Positions 1 through 7,879 of a stretch of 26,867 nt of DNA are shown in pieces (the stretch's first letter is position 1; every line of letters begins with the position of its first letter). The translations under genes and the position numbers were made by a program. This DNA comes from Candidatus Diapherotrites archaeon CG08_land_8_20_14_0_20_34_12 (lineage in GTDB: Archaea; Iainarchaeota; Iainarchaeia; Iainarchaeales; 0-14-0-20-34-12), in the NCBI GenBank assembly GCA_002779065.1, contig PEXL01000022.1, positions 1-26,867 on the forward strand, read 5' to 3'. A model generated the notes under the pieces. That model worked only from the letters and a program-made list of their open reading frames with translations, made no database searches and was not told the origin of the DNA.

Positions 1-138
1 AAAAAATCAAAGCGCAAATTTGTTGTTGTTCAAGCAAGGAACAATTACATAAAGCTTGAAGGAACAGATGCAAATACTATTATTGCTAAAGAAAAGAAAT
101 TAAAAGAATTTTTGCATTCTATTGGCACATATCATTAA
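1..138 (+). CDS. C-terminal end of an unidentified protein (partial)
   Basis: An open frame runs from the first base to a TAA at 136-138 and gives 45 residues ending in HSIGTYH. The fragment is lysine-rich, with a short hydrophobic strand (FVVVQ) near the beginning and a charged helix-like stretch (AKEKKLKEF) near the end. I do not recognise the family. The start and most of the protein lie outside the window. The frame is closed only by its own stop, and its composition resembles the neighbouring coding DNA. Confidence 0.5.
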   Translation, partial: KKSKRKFVVVQARNNYIKLEGTDANTIIAKEKKLKEFLHSIGTYH

Positions 139-227
139 CTCTCTATTTTTTTCATTCCATTTTACTACCATATTATTTTTAACTACTTAAGCTTTCATAT
201 TTACGTTAAAACTTAAAGGTGAATTTT

Positions 228-938
228 TTGGAAGAACTATACGAAAACATAGAAAGGACAAAAACCGGGGTTAATGGATTAGATACTATTTTATACGGCG
301 GGATTCCAAAAGGAAATCTTGTTGTTTTAAGCGGTGATCCAGGATCTGGAAAAACAATCACTTCAATTGAATTTCTTTACCGTGGAGCAATGAAATTCAA
401 TGAACCAGGCGTTTTTATTTCCCTTGAATTGGAAGAAAAAGATATAATCAAAACAGCAGCAGGCTTTGGCTGGGATCTGCAGGCATTAATTGATAAAAAT
501 ATGCTTGTAATCGAAACAATCCAATTATATAATTTTGATAGACTATGCGATACAATTGAGGCACTTGTTGAAAAGATAAAAGCAAAGAGGGTTGTTATTG
601 ATCCAGGGGTAATAATTAGGTTATATTTCGAAAAGGAATTGGAAGCAAGGAAAAAAGTTCTTGAACTAAGAAGGGTAGTGAGAAAATTGGGGTGTACAAC
701 AATAATCACAAATGAGAGGACAATGGACAGAACCTTTACCCTGTTTGGTTTGGAAGAATATGTTTCTGACGGGGTTATTTTATTATACCACAGCAAACTG
801 GAGAGCAGATTCATAAGGAGCTGCGCGGTCTTGAAAATGAGATATACTAAAACAAGTGAATCCTTGCACCCATTAAAGATAGAAAAGAAAGGAGTGAATA
901 TTTTAGCTGAGCAGGAGCAGCTTGAAGATGTAGAATAG
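228..938 (+). CDS. KaiC/RAD55-like RecA-superfamily ATPase
   Basis: This is a cytosolic P-loop ATPase of the KaiC/GvpD/RAD55 group. The opening GVNGLDTILYGGIPKG is typical of the family and is followed by Walker A GDPGSGKT (about residues 36-43). A KaiC-like SLELEEK strand comes next, and a Walker B-like strand RVVIDP lies near residue 123. At about 236 residues it is a single-domain member. Such proteins are usually regulatory ATPases; the partner is unknown here. I prefer the TTG start at 228 because GGTGA at 218-222 lies 5 nt upstream, the same layout as other genes in the window. A GTG at 219 in the same frame is the alternative and adds three residues. The next gene is a KaiC-like protein without Walker A, so the two may form a pair. 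Confidence 0.85.
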   Translation: MEELYENIERTKTGVNGLDTILYGGIPKGNLVVLSGDPGSGKTITSIEFLYRGAMKFNEPGVFISLELEEKDIIKTAAGFGWDLQALIDKNMLVIETIQLYNFDRLCDTIEALVEKIKAKRVVIDPGVIIRLYFEKELEARKKVLELRRVVRKLGCTTIITNERTMDRTFTLFGLEEYVSDGVILLYHSKLESRFIRSCAVLKMRYTKTSESLHPLKIEKKGVNILAEQEQLEDVE

Positions 939-942
939 CGCC

Positions 943-1001
943 TTTTTCTTTCTTATTTTCTTGATAAAACTTCTTTTTAAGAAGTTTTAAAGAAAGAAAA
1001 A
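943..1001. terminator. Nested intergenic hairpin after the KaiC-like gene
   Basis: Two perfect stems are nested. The outer 12-bp stem pairs 943-954 (TTTTTCTTTCTT) with 990-1001. The inner 11-bp stem pairs 965-975 with 979-989 around a TTT loop. A 10-nt one-sided bulge (955-964) separates them. The structure starts a few bases after the stop at 938 and fills most of the spacer before the next gene. A role as a terminator or mRNA 3'-end structure is an inference. Similar AT-rich stems recur at 5542-5750 and 9163-9210. Confidence 0.5.
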
Positions 1002-1044
1002 TGCCCTAGGGTCGAAAAAGAAAGAGACTATTTGTGTGGATTAT

Positions 1045-1638
1045 ATGTCAGACGAGCTTTCAGAACTTTTAGGATTGCAATCAAAAATAAAATCCAAAGT
1101 AATACATGAATTATTGGACATAAAAGAAAATTCACAAATCCTAGTTATAGAAACAAACGAGGATATGCAGACAGTGAGAAAGGAAATAGTCCTTTCTTTA
1201 ACAAACAGTTATTTTTCTGGCGTGTATTTTACCACAAATATGCCGGCAGAAACATTACAGGCAGATTTGAAAGTAGCGGATATTGACATAAATAAATTAC
1301 AGTTTATTGATAGCATAACAAAAGAAAGTGTTGGCGATCATACTGAAGACACAAAAACTGTTACCTATTTGGAAAGCCCAACCCAGTTAAGTGATTTGAA
1401 TATTCTGATTGAAAGGGCATTATCAAGGTTGCAAGGATCAAAAAAATTTGTTTTTGTTGATTCTGTTACTACTCTTTTGATTTATAACCAGGAGAAATCT
1501 GTTGAGAAATTAATCCACAGAATTGTTGAAAAAAACCGCCTGAAAAAGATAGTTACAGTTATTTTAGTCACTAAAAGCACAAATCAGGAATTGATACAGT
1601 GCATTGCGCAATTCTGCGACAAGATTATAACTATTTAA
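1045..1638 (+). CDS. KaiC-like protein lacking Walker A
   Basis: This is a protein of about 197 residues with a RecA/KaiC-like pattern but no nucleotide-binding loop. Where Walker A is expected, the strand SQILVIETNEDMQTVRKE has no GxxxxGK[ST]. A clear Walker B-like strand, FVFVDSVTTLLIYN, remains in the second half, and the C-terminus ends in strand-like IVTVILVTK and KIITI. This suggests a catalytically dead paralogue that may regulate or scaffold the active ATPase upstream. I chose ATG 1045 (MSDELSELLG); a GTG at 1036 in the same frame would add three residues. The family name is uncertain; it resembles degenerate KaiC/DUF835-type archaeal proteins. Confidence 0.65.
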   Translation: MSDELSELLGLQSKIKSKVIHELLDIKENSQILVIETNEDMQTVRKEIVLSLTNSYFSGVYFTTNMPAETLQADLKVADIDINKLQFIDSITKESVGDHTEDTKTVTYLESPTQLSDLNILIERALSRLQGSKKFVFVDSVTTLLIYNQEKSVEKLIHRIVEKNRLKKIVTVILVTKSTNQELIQCIAQFCDKIITI

Positions 1639-1645
1639 CTGGCTG

Positions 1646-1663
1646 TTTTTTGCCGGCAAAAAA
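1646..1663. repeat. 18-bp perfect palindrome
   Basis: TTTTTTGCC is followed directly by its reverse complement GGCAAAAAA, eight bases after the stop of the degenerate KaiC-like gene. With no unpaired loop, RNA pairing would need a few central bases open. It may act as a terminator or as a protein-binding palindrome. The sequence shows only the symmetry. Confidence 0.45.
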
Positions 1664-1706
1664 GTGAACCAATAGTTTTTTATCTAAATAACTCTTCTTA
1701 TTATTC

Positions 1707-3002
1707 ATGGGTTTTATTGATAAAATACTTGAATTTCTTAGGTCTATTTTTGGTTCCCAAAAGAAGGAGATAAAACAGCTTGACTTAAAGCTCTCTGAAG
1801 TTGAAAAATATATTGATAAAAATAGAACCTTGGATACTGAAAGCATTGAATTAAAATTGGCGGAATTAAAACATTTTGTTGTGCAGTTTGACCACTTGTT
1901 AAATGACTTGAAAAATCTGCGGCCAACCGAGCAGGTGGATCCAAGGGCTAAGCAGGTTTTTGATACAAGCAAGCAGATAATGGTAAAAAAGTTTAGCTTT
2001 GTTGCTGAAAAGCTGAAAAACATCCCCTTTGGGGATAATGTTGCATTAGCTGAATATTGCAAAAAATCATTGCAAACAATAGATTTCACTGTTTTTTCCA
2101 CTGGCAAAAGCATAGTGTATTCATCTATTGCTATGAAAGATGGTGTAAAGGAAATAGGCTCTGTTTTGGCAGAGCTTCAGGCAGTGCTTAAGAATTTGGT
2201 TGTTTTATTGGAGCAAAGCGATATCGCCAAAGCTGACGGGATTATTGGATCCCTAAATTCAACAATTGGCCATAGCTTAAAATTAAGCAATGATATTGAA
2301 AATCTTGAATTAAAAATAACGGAATATGATGGAAGAATTGCAGCAGCCAAGGCCCAAAGGGAGCAATTTGAAAAATCCGAGGATTTTAAAAGATTGGGAG
2401 AATTAAAGGATGAACAAACCCAGCTTGAAAAAGAAACAGAGGAATTAAAGCAGAAATGTTTTGAATTATTTTCAGGCATAGGCCGTGAATTGAAAAAATT
2501 CAAGAGAATAGCCTATGATGAAAAGTTATTTGTAATAGGCATGCTTGCATTCTTTGAGCGCCTGACTGACAAGCCATATGAAGCATTAAAGCAGGATGTG
2601 AGCGGCAAGAATACCCAGTTAATTCTTACAAAATTATTACAGGCAATTGATGAAGGAAAGATTGAGCTTGAAGAAAAAGAGAAAGAACAGAAGATTGCAA
2701 GAGTAAAAGAGATAATTTCAAGCAAAGTTTTAGAAGAGCTTTTTTGGAAGGAAAACGAGATACAGAAGAAAGCCTTCAAAATCAAGCAGGAATTATATAA
2801 CAGCGGAGTAGGCAATGATTTGAGGAAAGCAGTGCAGTCTGTTGAATCCCTTTATTTGGAAAAAAATTCCCATGAGCGGGATTTAACGGCAAAAAGGCAA
2901 AGTATCGGCAAGAACAAGGAAAAGATTGAGCAGCTGAAAACTGAACTCCAAGCCAATCTTGAACAGATGTTTGGCAATAAAGTAAATATTGCAATTGATT
3001 AA
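1707..3002 (+). CDS. Coiled-coil protein of unknown function
   Basis: This is a 431-residue, highly charged, almost entirely helical protein. The N-terminus (MGFIDKILEFLRSIFG) reads as a short amphipathic helix that could touch a membrane. It is followed by long heptad-like stretches rich in K, E, Q and L, for example around residues 200-260 and 375-425. I see no catalytic motif and no signal peptide. There is no ribosome binding site before ATG 1707. A TATA-like stretch about 20-28 nt upstream (ATCTAAATA) suggests a leaderless transcript. It follows the two KaiC-like genes on the same strand, so a structural or scaffolding role with them is possible but unproven. Confidence 0.7.
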   Translation: MGFIDKILEFLRSIFGSQKKEIKQLDLKLSEVEKYIDKNRTLDTESIELKLAELKHFVVQFDHLLNDLKNLRPTEQVDPRAKQVFDTSKQIMVKKFSFVAEKLKNIPFGDNVALAEYCKKSLQTIDFTVFSTGKSIVYSSIAMKDGVKEIGSVLAELQAVLKNLVVLLEQSDIAKADGIIGSLNSTIGHSLKLSNDIENLELKITEYDGRIAAAKAQREQFEKSEDFKRLGELKDEQTQLEKETEELKQKCFELFSGIGRELKKFKRIAYDEKLFVIGMLAFFERLTDKPYEALKQDVSGKNTQLILTKLLQAIDEGKIELEEKEKEQKIARVKEIISSKVLEELFWKENEIQKKAFKIKQELYNSGVGNDLRKAVQSVESLYLEKNSHERDLTAKRQSIGKNKEKIEQLKTELQANLEQMFGNKVNIAID

Positions 3003-3026
3003 TATTGAATTTTTAGTTAACCCTGC

Positions 3027-3037
3027 ATAAATTTAAA
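3027..3037 (+). promoter_or_regulatory. Probable TATA box for the prenyl synthase gene
   Basis: ATAAATTTAAA lies about 40 nt before ATG 3073 in a 70-bp spacer. A GTGATT element at 3065-3070 then serves as a ribosome binding site. The spacing fits an archaeal TBP site with a short leader. Confidence 0.4.
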
Positions 3038-3072
3038 TTAACTTAATTCAAATTATTTTGTATTGTGATTAA

Positions 3073-5532
3073 ATGGATATATTGAAAGAGCTTGAAACTT
3101 ACAAACCAAAAATAGATAAAGAAATACAGAAGATTCTTCCTAAGAAGATTTCTGATTCGTGGGTAAATTTTACTTTAGGAAAAAGCAGCTATTCTGTTGA
3201 TGCAAAAACACTCACTGAAGAGGTAAGCGTACCAATATGGGATTTTTTAAGCAGGGGAGGAAAAAGATGGCGCCCAGTACTGATGTTGTGGTGCTGTGCT
3301 GCTTGTGGCGGTTCTGAGAAAAAAGCAATGCCATTTACAACAATGCCTGAATTAGTTCATAACGGTTGCGTTACCGAGGATACAATTATCTGGATGGCTG
3401 ATGGTACCCCTAAAAAAATAATTGATGTTTGTGAAGGAGATATGGTTTTATCCATTGGAAAGGATGGATCAATTGTGCATAAACCTGTTGTGAAAAAACA
3501 CGATAATGGAACTAAAGAGGTTTTCAGTGTAATGACTAATAATAGGAAAATTAAGGTAACTGCTAATCATCCCTTTCTTATTGCTAGAAAAAAGCAACCA
3601 ATTAGAATCAAAATTACAAAAGAAGGAAAAAGAATAATAACCCAAAAATTGTCTGAATGTGGTCTTACCATTTCGGAGTTTTGTGAAAAATCATATTCCA
3701 CTTTTTCAGATATTGGTTGTTGCTTAGGGCATTTAAAAAACGCACTTTATAGTTTTGAACCTTGTTTAATCCCAAAACAAGTGGCCGAACAGATATTCGA
3801 AGAATTAAATATAGAAAAAGATGAGCGTTATTTCAAGGAAATTCAATGTAAGTATTCAAAAGCAGAAATAGTTTTCGAGTGGAAAAAAGCAGAAGAACTT
3901 AGAACAAATGATCTTTTAGTCGTAGGGAAAGATATCTATGAAACAGATTCATTTCCAGTTCTATCAAGCCCAAAACCGCATTATAACGACAGAAACAAAG
4001 TCCCCCAAAGCATTAGTCTGGAACTTTGTCAGTTAGCTGGGTTCTTATTAGGGGATGGATATGTAGATGAAGGGAGAGTTGTTTTTTGTTTACCTGAAAA
4101 AAATGAGGGTAGGGCGGAATATTTGGCTCTTATTGAAAAGGTATTTTGTGCAAAGCCTAGTTGTGATAAGAACAGTATGACTTGCTGCTCTAAAGCCATA
4201 GCTAAATTTTTGTTGGATTTGGGTATAAAACAAAAAAGTCATTTTGTTGAGATACCTGCGTGGGTATTTAAATTGCCAAAACAGTACAAATTTGCATTTA
4301 TTAAAGGATATATTGATGCTGATGGGCACGTTTCTAAGCAAGGAGATGTTAGATTTGCTTGCGTAAGTAAAAAATTAATGGAGCAAATGAAGTTTTTGTT
4401 AGATAGTTTGGGTTTTGTGACAGGAAACATATATACAAAAATTGTAGATAATACTCATTTCAAAAGACCAGTGTCTAAAAATGAAACAACCTTATTTTGT
4501 TTTCCATTATACTCCTCAACTAAGGTTTTGAATTCAATAGGGAGTGAAATAGTAACATATAGGAACAGACTAATGAGATTGAAACAAAGAGAGGTTGCTA
4601 TGCGTTATGAAGAATTAATTCCGCATTTTCCTGAAGGATGGGACGATAATAAAGTAGGGTTCAGTAAAATTACCAGTGTTAAAGAAATTGGGAAATTGCC
4701 AACTTTTGATATAGAAATTCAAGATACCCATAATTATATTTCAAATGGCATTATTACTCATAATACAATCATAGCCGACGATATTGAAGATAATGCTGAT
4801 GTCAGGAGAGGAAAGCCGGCTTTGCACAAATTATTTGGAATTGACACAGCAATAAATGATTCTACTGTAATCTATTATATTCCATTAGTTCTAATTTACC
4901 GGAATCTTTACAAATTAACTGAGAAGCAAAGATTGCAGATATATGATCTTTATTGTGAAGAAATGCTAAGGGTTTCAACCGGCCAAGCAATAGATATTCA
5001 TTGGCATAAATCACCTGATTTTAAAACAAATGAAGCCCAATATCTGCAAATGTGCATTTATAAGACAGGGGTTTTAGCAAGGTTTGCCGCTAAACTTGGG
5101 GCGATTTTAGCAAATGCGGACAGCAGAAAAATTGAAGCTTTGGGCAAATTTGGCGAGTCCATTGGATTAGCATTCCAGATTCAGGATGATATCCTTAATG
5201 TAAACCCCAAAAGTGAAAATTGGGGCAAAGAAATAGGTGAAGATATTTCTGAAGGCAAGAAAACCTTATTAGTTATTCATACGTTGAAAAATGCAAATAT
5301 TAAAGATAGAAATATGCTGATTGAAATCTTGAAAAAGCACACAAAAGATAAAAAAGAAATCAGAAAAGCGATTGAAATAATCAAAAAGTACGGAGCAATA
5401 GAATATTCAATAAAAAAAGCCAATAAGATAGTGGAAGATTCTTGGAAAAAGGTTGATGGAATTCTGCCAGAAACAGCCGCAAAGAAAAAATTAAGGGCAT
5501 TTGCTGAATTTTGCGTTAACAGGGAAATCTAA
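3073..5532 (+). CDS. idsA: Geranylgeranyl/polyprenyl diphosphate synthase precursor with intein
   Basis: The precursor is 819 residues. Removing the intein (residues 99-564) leaves a 353-residue trans-prenyltransferase, the normal family size. The enzyme condenses IPP with allylic diphosphates, probably to C20 GGPP for archaeal ether lipids. Visible motifs are the substrate-binding GGKRWRP near residue 62, the first aspartate-rich motif DDIED (569-573), RRGKPALH just after it, and the second motif QDDILN (D705, D706), where the usual last Asp is Asn. EIGEDISEGKKT follows. The split falls in ELVHNG / TIIADDIED, directly before the first catalytic aspartates, so activity should depend on splicing. 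The gene makes the product of the pathway encoded at 7.9-19.2 kb. The exact chain length is inferred. Confidence 0.93.
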   Translation: MDILKELETYKPKIDKEIQKILPKKISDSWVNFTLGKSSYSVDAKTLTEEVSVPIWDFLSRGGKRWRPVLMLWCCAACGGSEKKAMPFTTMPELVHNGCVTEDTIIWMADGTPKKIIDVCEGDMVLSIGKDGSIVHKPVVKKHDNGTKEVFSVMTNNRKIKVTANHPFLIARKKQPIRIKITKEGKRIITQKLSECGLTISEFCEKSYSTFSDIGCCLGHLKNALYSFEPCLIPKQVAEQIFEELNIEKDERYFKEIQCKYSKAEIVFEWKKAEELRTNDLLVVGKDIYETDSFPVLSSPKPHYNDRNKVPQSISLELCQLAGFLLGDGYVDEGRVVFCLPEKNEGRAEYLALIEKVFCAKPSCDKNSMTCCSKAIAKFLLDLGIKQKSHFVEIPAWVFKLPKQYKFAFIKGYIDADGHVSKQGDVRFACVSKKLMEQMKFLLDSLGFVTGNIYTKIVDNTHFKRPVSKNETTLFCFPLYSSTKVLNSIGSEIVTYRNRLMRLKQREVAMRYEELIPHFPEGWDDNKVGFSKITSVKEIGKLPTFDIEIQDTHNYISNGIITHNTIIADDIEDNADVRRGKPALHKLFGIDTAINDSTVIYYIPLVLIYRNLYKLTEKQRLQIYDLYCEEMLRVSTGQAIDIHWHKSPDFKTNEAQYLQMCIYKTGVLARFAAKLGAILANADSRKIEALGKFGESIGLAFQIQDDILNVNPKSENWGKEIGEDISEGKKTLLVIHTLKNANIKDRNMLIEILKKHTKDKKEIRKAIEIIKKYGAIEYSIKKANKIVEDSWKKVDGILPETAAKKKLRAFAEFCVNREI
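3367..4764 (+). mobile_element. Intein with LAGLIDADG homing endonuclease
   Basis: This 466-residue in-frame insertion begins at Cys99 and ends at Asn564, with Thr565 as the first downstream extein residue. Splicing blocks are visible. Block A is CVTEDTIIWMADGTPKKI, block B is VTANHPF with the conserved Thr and His, block F is TFDIEIQDTHNYISNG, and block G is ITHN with the penultimate His. Two LAGLIDADG helices are present, LAGFLLGDG (321-329) and FIKGYIDADG (409-418). Both keep the catalytic acidic residue, so the endonuclease may be active. Residues about 190-250 form an extra helical segment resembling a helix-turn-helix (GLTISEFCEKS), perhaps for DNA recognition. All splicing residues look intact. 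Confidence 0.93.
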
Positions 5533-5541
5533 TTCCGCCTT

Positions 5542-5750
5542 TTCTTTTCTCTTTTATAAAAGAGAAAAGAACCAAGTAAAACCTTAGGTTTTACTGGTCC
5601 AATAAAATTCCGAGGAATTTTATTTGGAAATGTAGGTTGCAATTAAAATCCAGAAGGATTTTAATGCACAATAACAACATAAAATCCCCTAGATTTTATG
5701 TGTCCCATAAAATTTCAGTAAAATTTTATGAAGAAATCAAGAGATTTTAT
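5542..5750. repeat. Tandem array of six to seven AT-rich hairpins
   Basis: The spacer between the convergent prenyl synthase and PQ-loop genes (5533-5859) is packed with consecutive inverted repeats. They are: 5542-5571, a perfect palindrome with 15-bp arms; 5575-5595, arms of 10 bp; 5599-5611 with 5614-5627; 5639-5651 with 5656-5667; 5677-5686 with 5692-5701; 5706-5715 with 5721-5730; and a weak one at 5734-5738 with 5743-5747. Centres are about 23-41 nt apart. Units three to six share the core TAAAAT(C/T) paired with (G/A)ATTTTA but differ in flanks and loops while keeping the pairing. Bidirectional termination is the simplest role. The number of units is unusual. The remainder, 5751-5859, is purine-rich then unremarkable. 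Confidence 0.75.
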
Positions 5751-5859
5751 TTGTGCCAAAAAAGAAAAGAGAAACTACTAGTTGCGCAAAAGAAAGAAAA
5801 GATGTACTGCTCGCATGCCTTGACTTTTAGGCGAAGGAGACCATTTTAATATTCTTAGT

Positions 5860-6147
5860 TTATTTCTTTTTTGCCTTATGTTTTCTTCCCTTTCCAATAT
5901 GCCATTTCATTCTCATTTCATAATACCCATTCAGCAATGCCATCAAGGCAATAAAAGAATTCAATGCAAGGAAAATCGTGTCTTTAATCCAGTATGAATA
6001 AATTGCCAGGCTTCCAGAACCAAGAATATAAAGCAAAATAAAAGTTTTATTCAGGTAGGCTTTTTTTGTTTTAATCATGTCCCAGGTTTGTGGAATCCAG
6101 GAAATGCATAAAAGAATCATTCCAAATAGCCCTAAATATTCAATCAT
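5860..6147 (-). CDS. PQ-loop / SemiSWEET-like small membrane protein
   Basis: This 95-residue protein has three predicted membrane helices, at about residues 3-20, 33-52 and 56-75. The first contains the PQ-loop signature, WIPQTWDMIKTKKA, where SemiSWEET and PQ-loop transporters carry their hinge proline-glutamine. The C-terminus is a basic cytosolic tail (GKGRKHKAKKK). SemiSWEETs are single three-helix units that dimerise to move sugars or other small solutes; the substrate here is unknown. It starts 18 nt after the ThyX-like gene and is probably co-transcribed with it. A GGTAAT element precedes ATG 6147. The assignment rests on the motif, the length and the topology. Confidence 0.75.
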   Translation of the reverse strand: MIEYLGLFGMILLCISWIPQTWDMIKTKKAYLNKTFILLYILGSGSLAIYSYWIKDTIFLALNSFIALMALLNGYYEMRMKWHIGKGRKHKAKKK

Positions 6148-6165
6148 TTAAATTACCACAATAAC

Positions 6166-7698
6166 TTATTTTTCTCCCCGGCTTGGCCCCTCACTTTTGT
6201 CGCATGCAATGTATTTTGCAATAAACGGATGTACTTTTATTAATTCATCATACATATGCCATGCAATCTTTCTGTATGAAATATGCCCCTCTCTTCTGCT
6301 TCTCAGTTTTATAAAATGATGCAATTCCCTTAAATTCCAGGTCATTAAAACGCGTTTTTTATAAGCAAGCGGAACAATATACTGCGCCTCGTACGGCATT
6401 TCCACAACAATTTTTTCAAACGTTTCTTCCGCTTCTTTCATTGCATTTTCAAATTCTTTTTTGAAGCCAGCTTCAATAATTTCTTCAGGCAATGAATAGC
6501 CATGCTTTGTTGTAACTAACTGGTTTGTTTGGGTGCACATTCTATGCCTTTGTATATCCCTAAAAGCACCATAATCAACCAGAACATCAAACGTGTAATT
6601 CAAGTGTTCTAATTCACGGAACGGAGAATCATAAGGCCCTTTTTCATTTAAGAATTCATCAATTATTTTTAATTTCTCCTTTGAATTCATTTTCTTTGCT
6701 CTCACAAATAGTTTGTCAAAAGGTTCGTGTGTAAATCTGTAAAGAATCGCAGCAATTAATTTATTTTCAGCTTCTTTACCATAATCAACAAGCACAACAT
6801 CTTTCTCTTTTGAATTTTCTTTTTCAGCTTTTTCTTCAGAATGCGATTCGCAGATTGCATACATTTTCTTTTCAGTATTTGCAATATATGGATTATAATC
6901 AGCGAATTTTACAAGTACCGGGAGCACCTTTGTAACTTCCTGTTTTAATTTAAAACCAAGTTCTTGCATCTCCTCCAAAGGATTTGAAAGCATTTTTCTT
7001 ATCGCGTGTTCTAAAACACGGGCATTTGCTGTCATTGCTAAATTTGTCAGTGTGCTTGCAGGCAATAAATATCTTAAATTATCACAGGCCCTTGCTTTTG
7101 AAATGCCATCATAGAATTTTTCATTCATTCCATTTTCAATAGGATATTTCTGCCTTACAAAATCCATCATTTTTGGGGTCAGTTCACAATAAAGGTCAAA
7201 TAAATCATTGCATGTTTTTTCATACAACCCAGAAAACTTAGAATTCATTATTTTTTTAGGTTTGTAATATCTATTCCGATCAAATACTTGGTATCTTGTT
7301 GATTTTTCAGTATAACTTGCCAAGCGATTGTCTTCAATCACCTTGCTGGCAATGATTGAAACATCCTCAAAAGCAATTGATGCAACAGCATGTTCTGCTA
7401 CGCTTGAATGGCCATAACCCACAACCCATTTTTCATGGAATGATTTCGCAGATTCATTTGCCTTTGAAAAATCTAATTCTTCACCCGAATATTTTTCAAC
7501 CAAAGTAGAAACATCTAATTCCTTGCCTTTCAATAATTTCAGTAAATTTTCGCGGAAGCTCAAAGGGCTTCTTGAAACATAGGCAAATAATACAGCACGA
7601 ACTTCCGGCGGCAAATTGAAAATCAAGTAAACATTATCATCTAAATTAGAAACATGTTTCTTTAGTATTTGTTTCTCTGTTTCAGAAAATTCAGGCAT
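6166..7698 (-). CDS. Double-domain ThyX-like (flavin-dependent thymidylate synthase family) protein
   Basis: At 510 residues this is about twice the length of classical ThyX (roughly 220-250). It contains two ThyX-like halves. The first has GHSSVAEHA (96-104) and NRLASYTEKSTRY (124-136). The second has RHRMCTQTNQL (384-394) and the late arginine motif RSRREGHISYR (466-476). The family signature is RHRx7S. The N-terminal half keeps the Ser but reads DNR in place of RHR. The C-terminal half keeps RHR but has Leu in place of Ser. ThyX converts dUMP to dTMP with FAD and methylene-tetrahydrofolate; whether this double form does so cannot be told from sequence. No ribosome binding site precedes the ATG, and a TATA-like box 23-31 nt upstream suggests a leaderless mRNA. 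Confidence 0.8.
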   Translation of the reverse strand: MPEFSETEKQILKKHVSNLDDNVYLIFNLPPEVRAVLFAYVSRSPLSFRENLLKLLKGKELDVSTLVEKYSGEELDFSKANESAKSFHEKWVVGYGHSSVAEHAVASIAFEDVSIIASKVIEDNRLASYTEKSTRYQVFDRNRYYKPKKIMNSKFSGLYEKTCNDLFDLYCELTPKMMDFVRQKYPIENGMNEKFYDGISKARACDNLRYLLPASTLTNLAMTANARVLEHAIRKMLSNPLEEMQELGFKLKQEVTKVLPVLVKFADYNPYIANTEKKMYAICESHSEEKAEKENSKEKDVVLVDYGKEAENKLIAAILYRFTHEPFDKLFVRAKKMNSKEKLKIIDEFLNEKGPYDSPFRELEHLNYTFDVLVDYGAFRDIQRHRMCTQTNQLVTTKHGYSLPEEIIEAGFKKEFENAMKEAEETFEKIVVEMPYEAQYIVPLAYKKRVLMTWNLRELHHFIKLRSRREGHISYRKIAWHMYDELIKVHPFIAKYIACDKSEGPSRGEK

Positions 7699-7720
7699 TA
7701 AACAAAAAGAAACTAAAGGC

Positions 7721-7729
7721 TTAAATAAA
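7721..7729 (-). promoter_or_regulatory. TATA box of the ThyX-like gene
   Basis: On the minus strand this reads TTTATTTAA and is centred about 27 nt before the ATG at 7698, with no ribosome binding site between. The spacing predicts transcription starting at or next to the start codon. Confidence 0.5.
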
Positions 7730-7812
7730 GTGTGACACTAACTATTGCTAACCTTAAATTATGCTTTTTTCCTGTCAATTGTCGAATTTTCTGCCTGAAG
7801 ATACCAGATTAG

Positions 7813-7820
7813 TTTATAAA
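7813..7820 (+). promoter_or_regulatory. TATA box of the HMG-CoA reductase gene
   Basis: TTTATAAA is a consensus archaeal TATA element about 60 nt before ATG 7880. The predicted transcript start is near 7843, leaving a short leader that contains the GTGATT ribosome binding site at 7872-7877. Confidence 0.55.
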
Positions 7821-7879
7821 CTGTCGAAAATATCTTATTGTATAGCAGACTTTTATTTATTGCTTATTTTTGTGATTTT

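Noticed and set aside
5637..5849. Open frame of 70 codons on the plus strand
   Set aside because: It runs through several hairpins of the array, has no ribosome binding site, and its basic, low-complexity translation looks like read-through of the repeats.
7838..7879. Upstream TTG start for HMG-CoA reductase
   Set aside because: The added 14 residues do not match the family, and a ribosome binding site sits just before ATG 7880.
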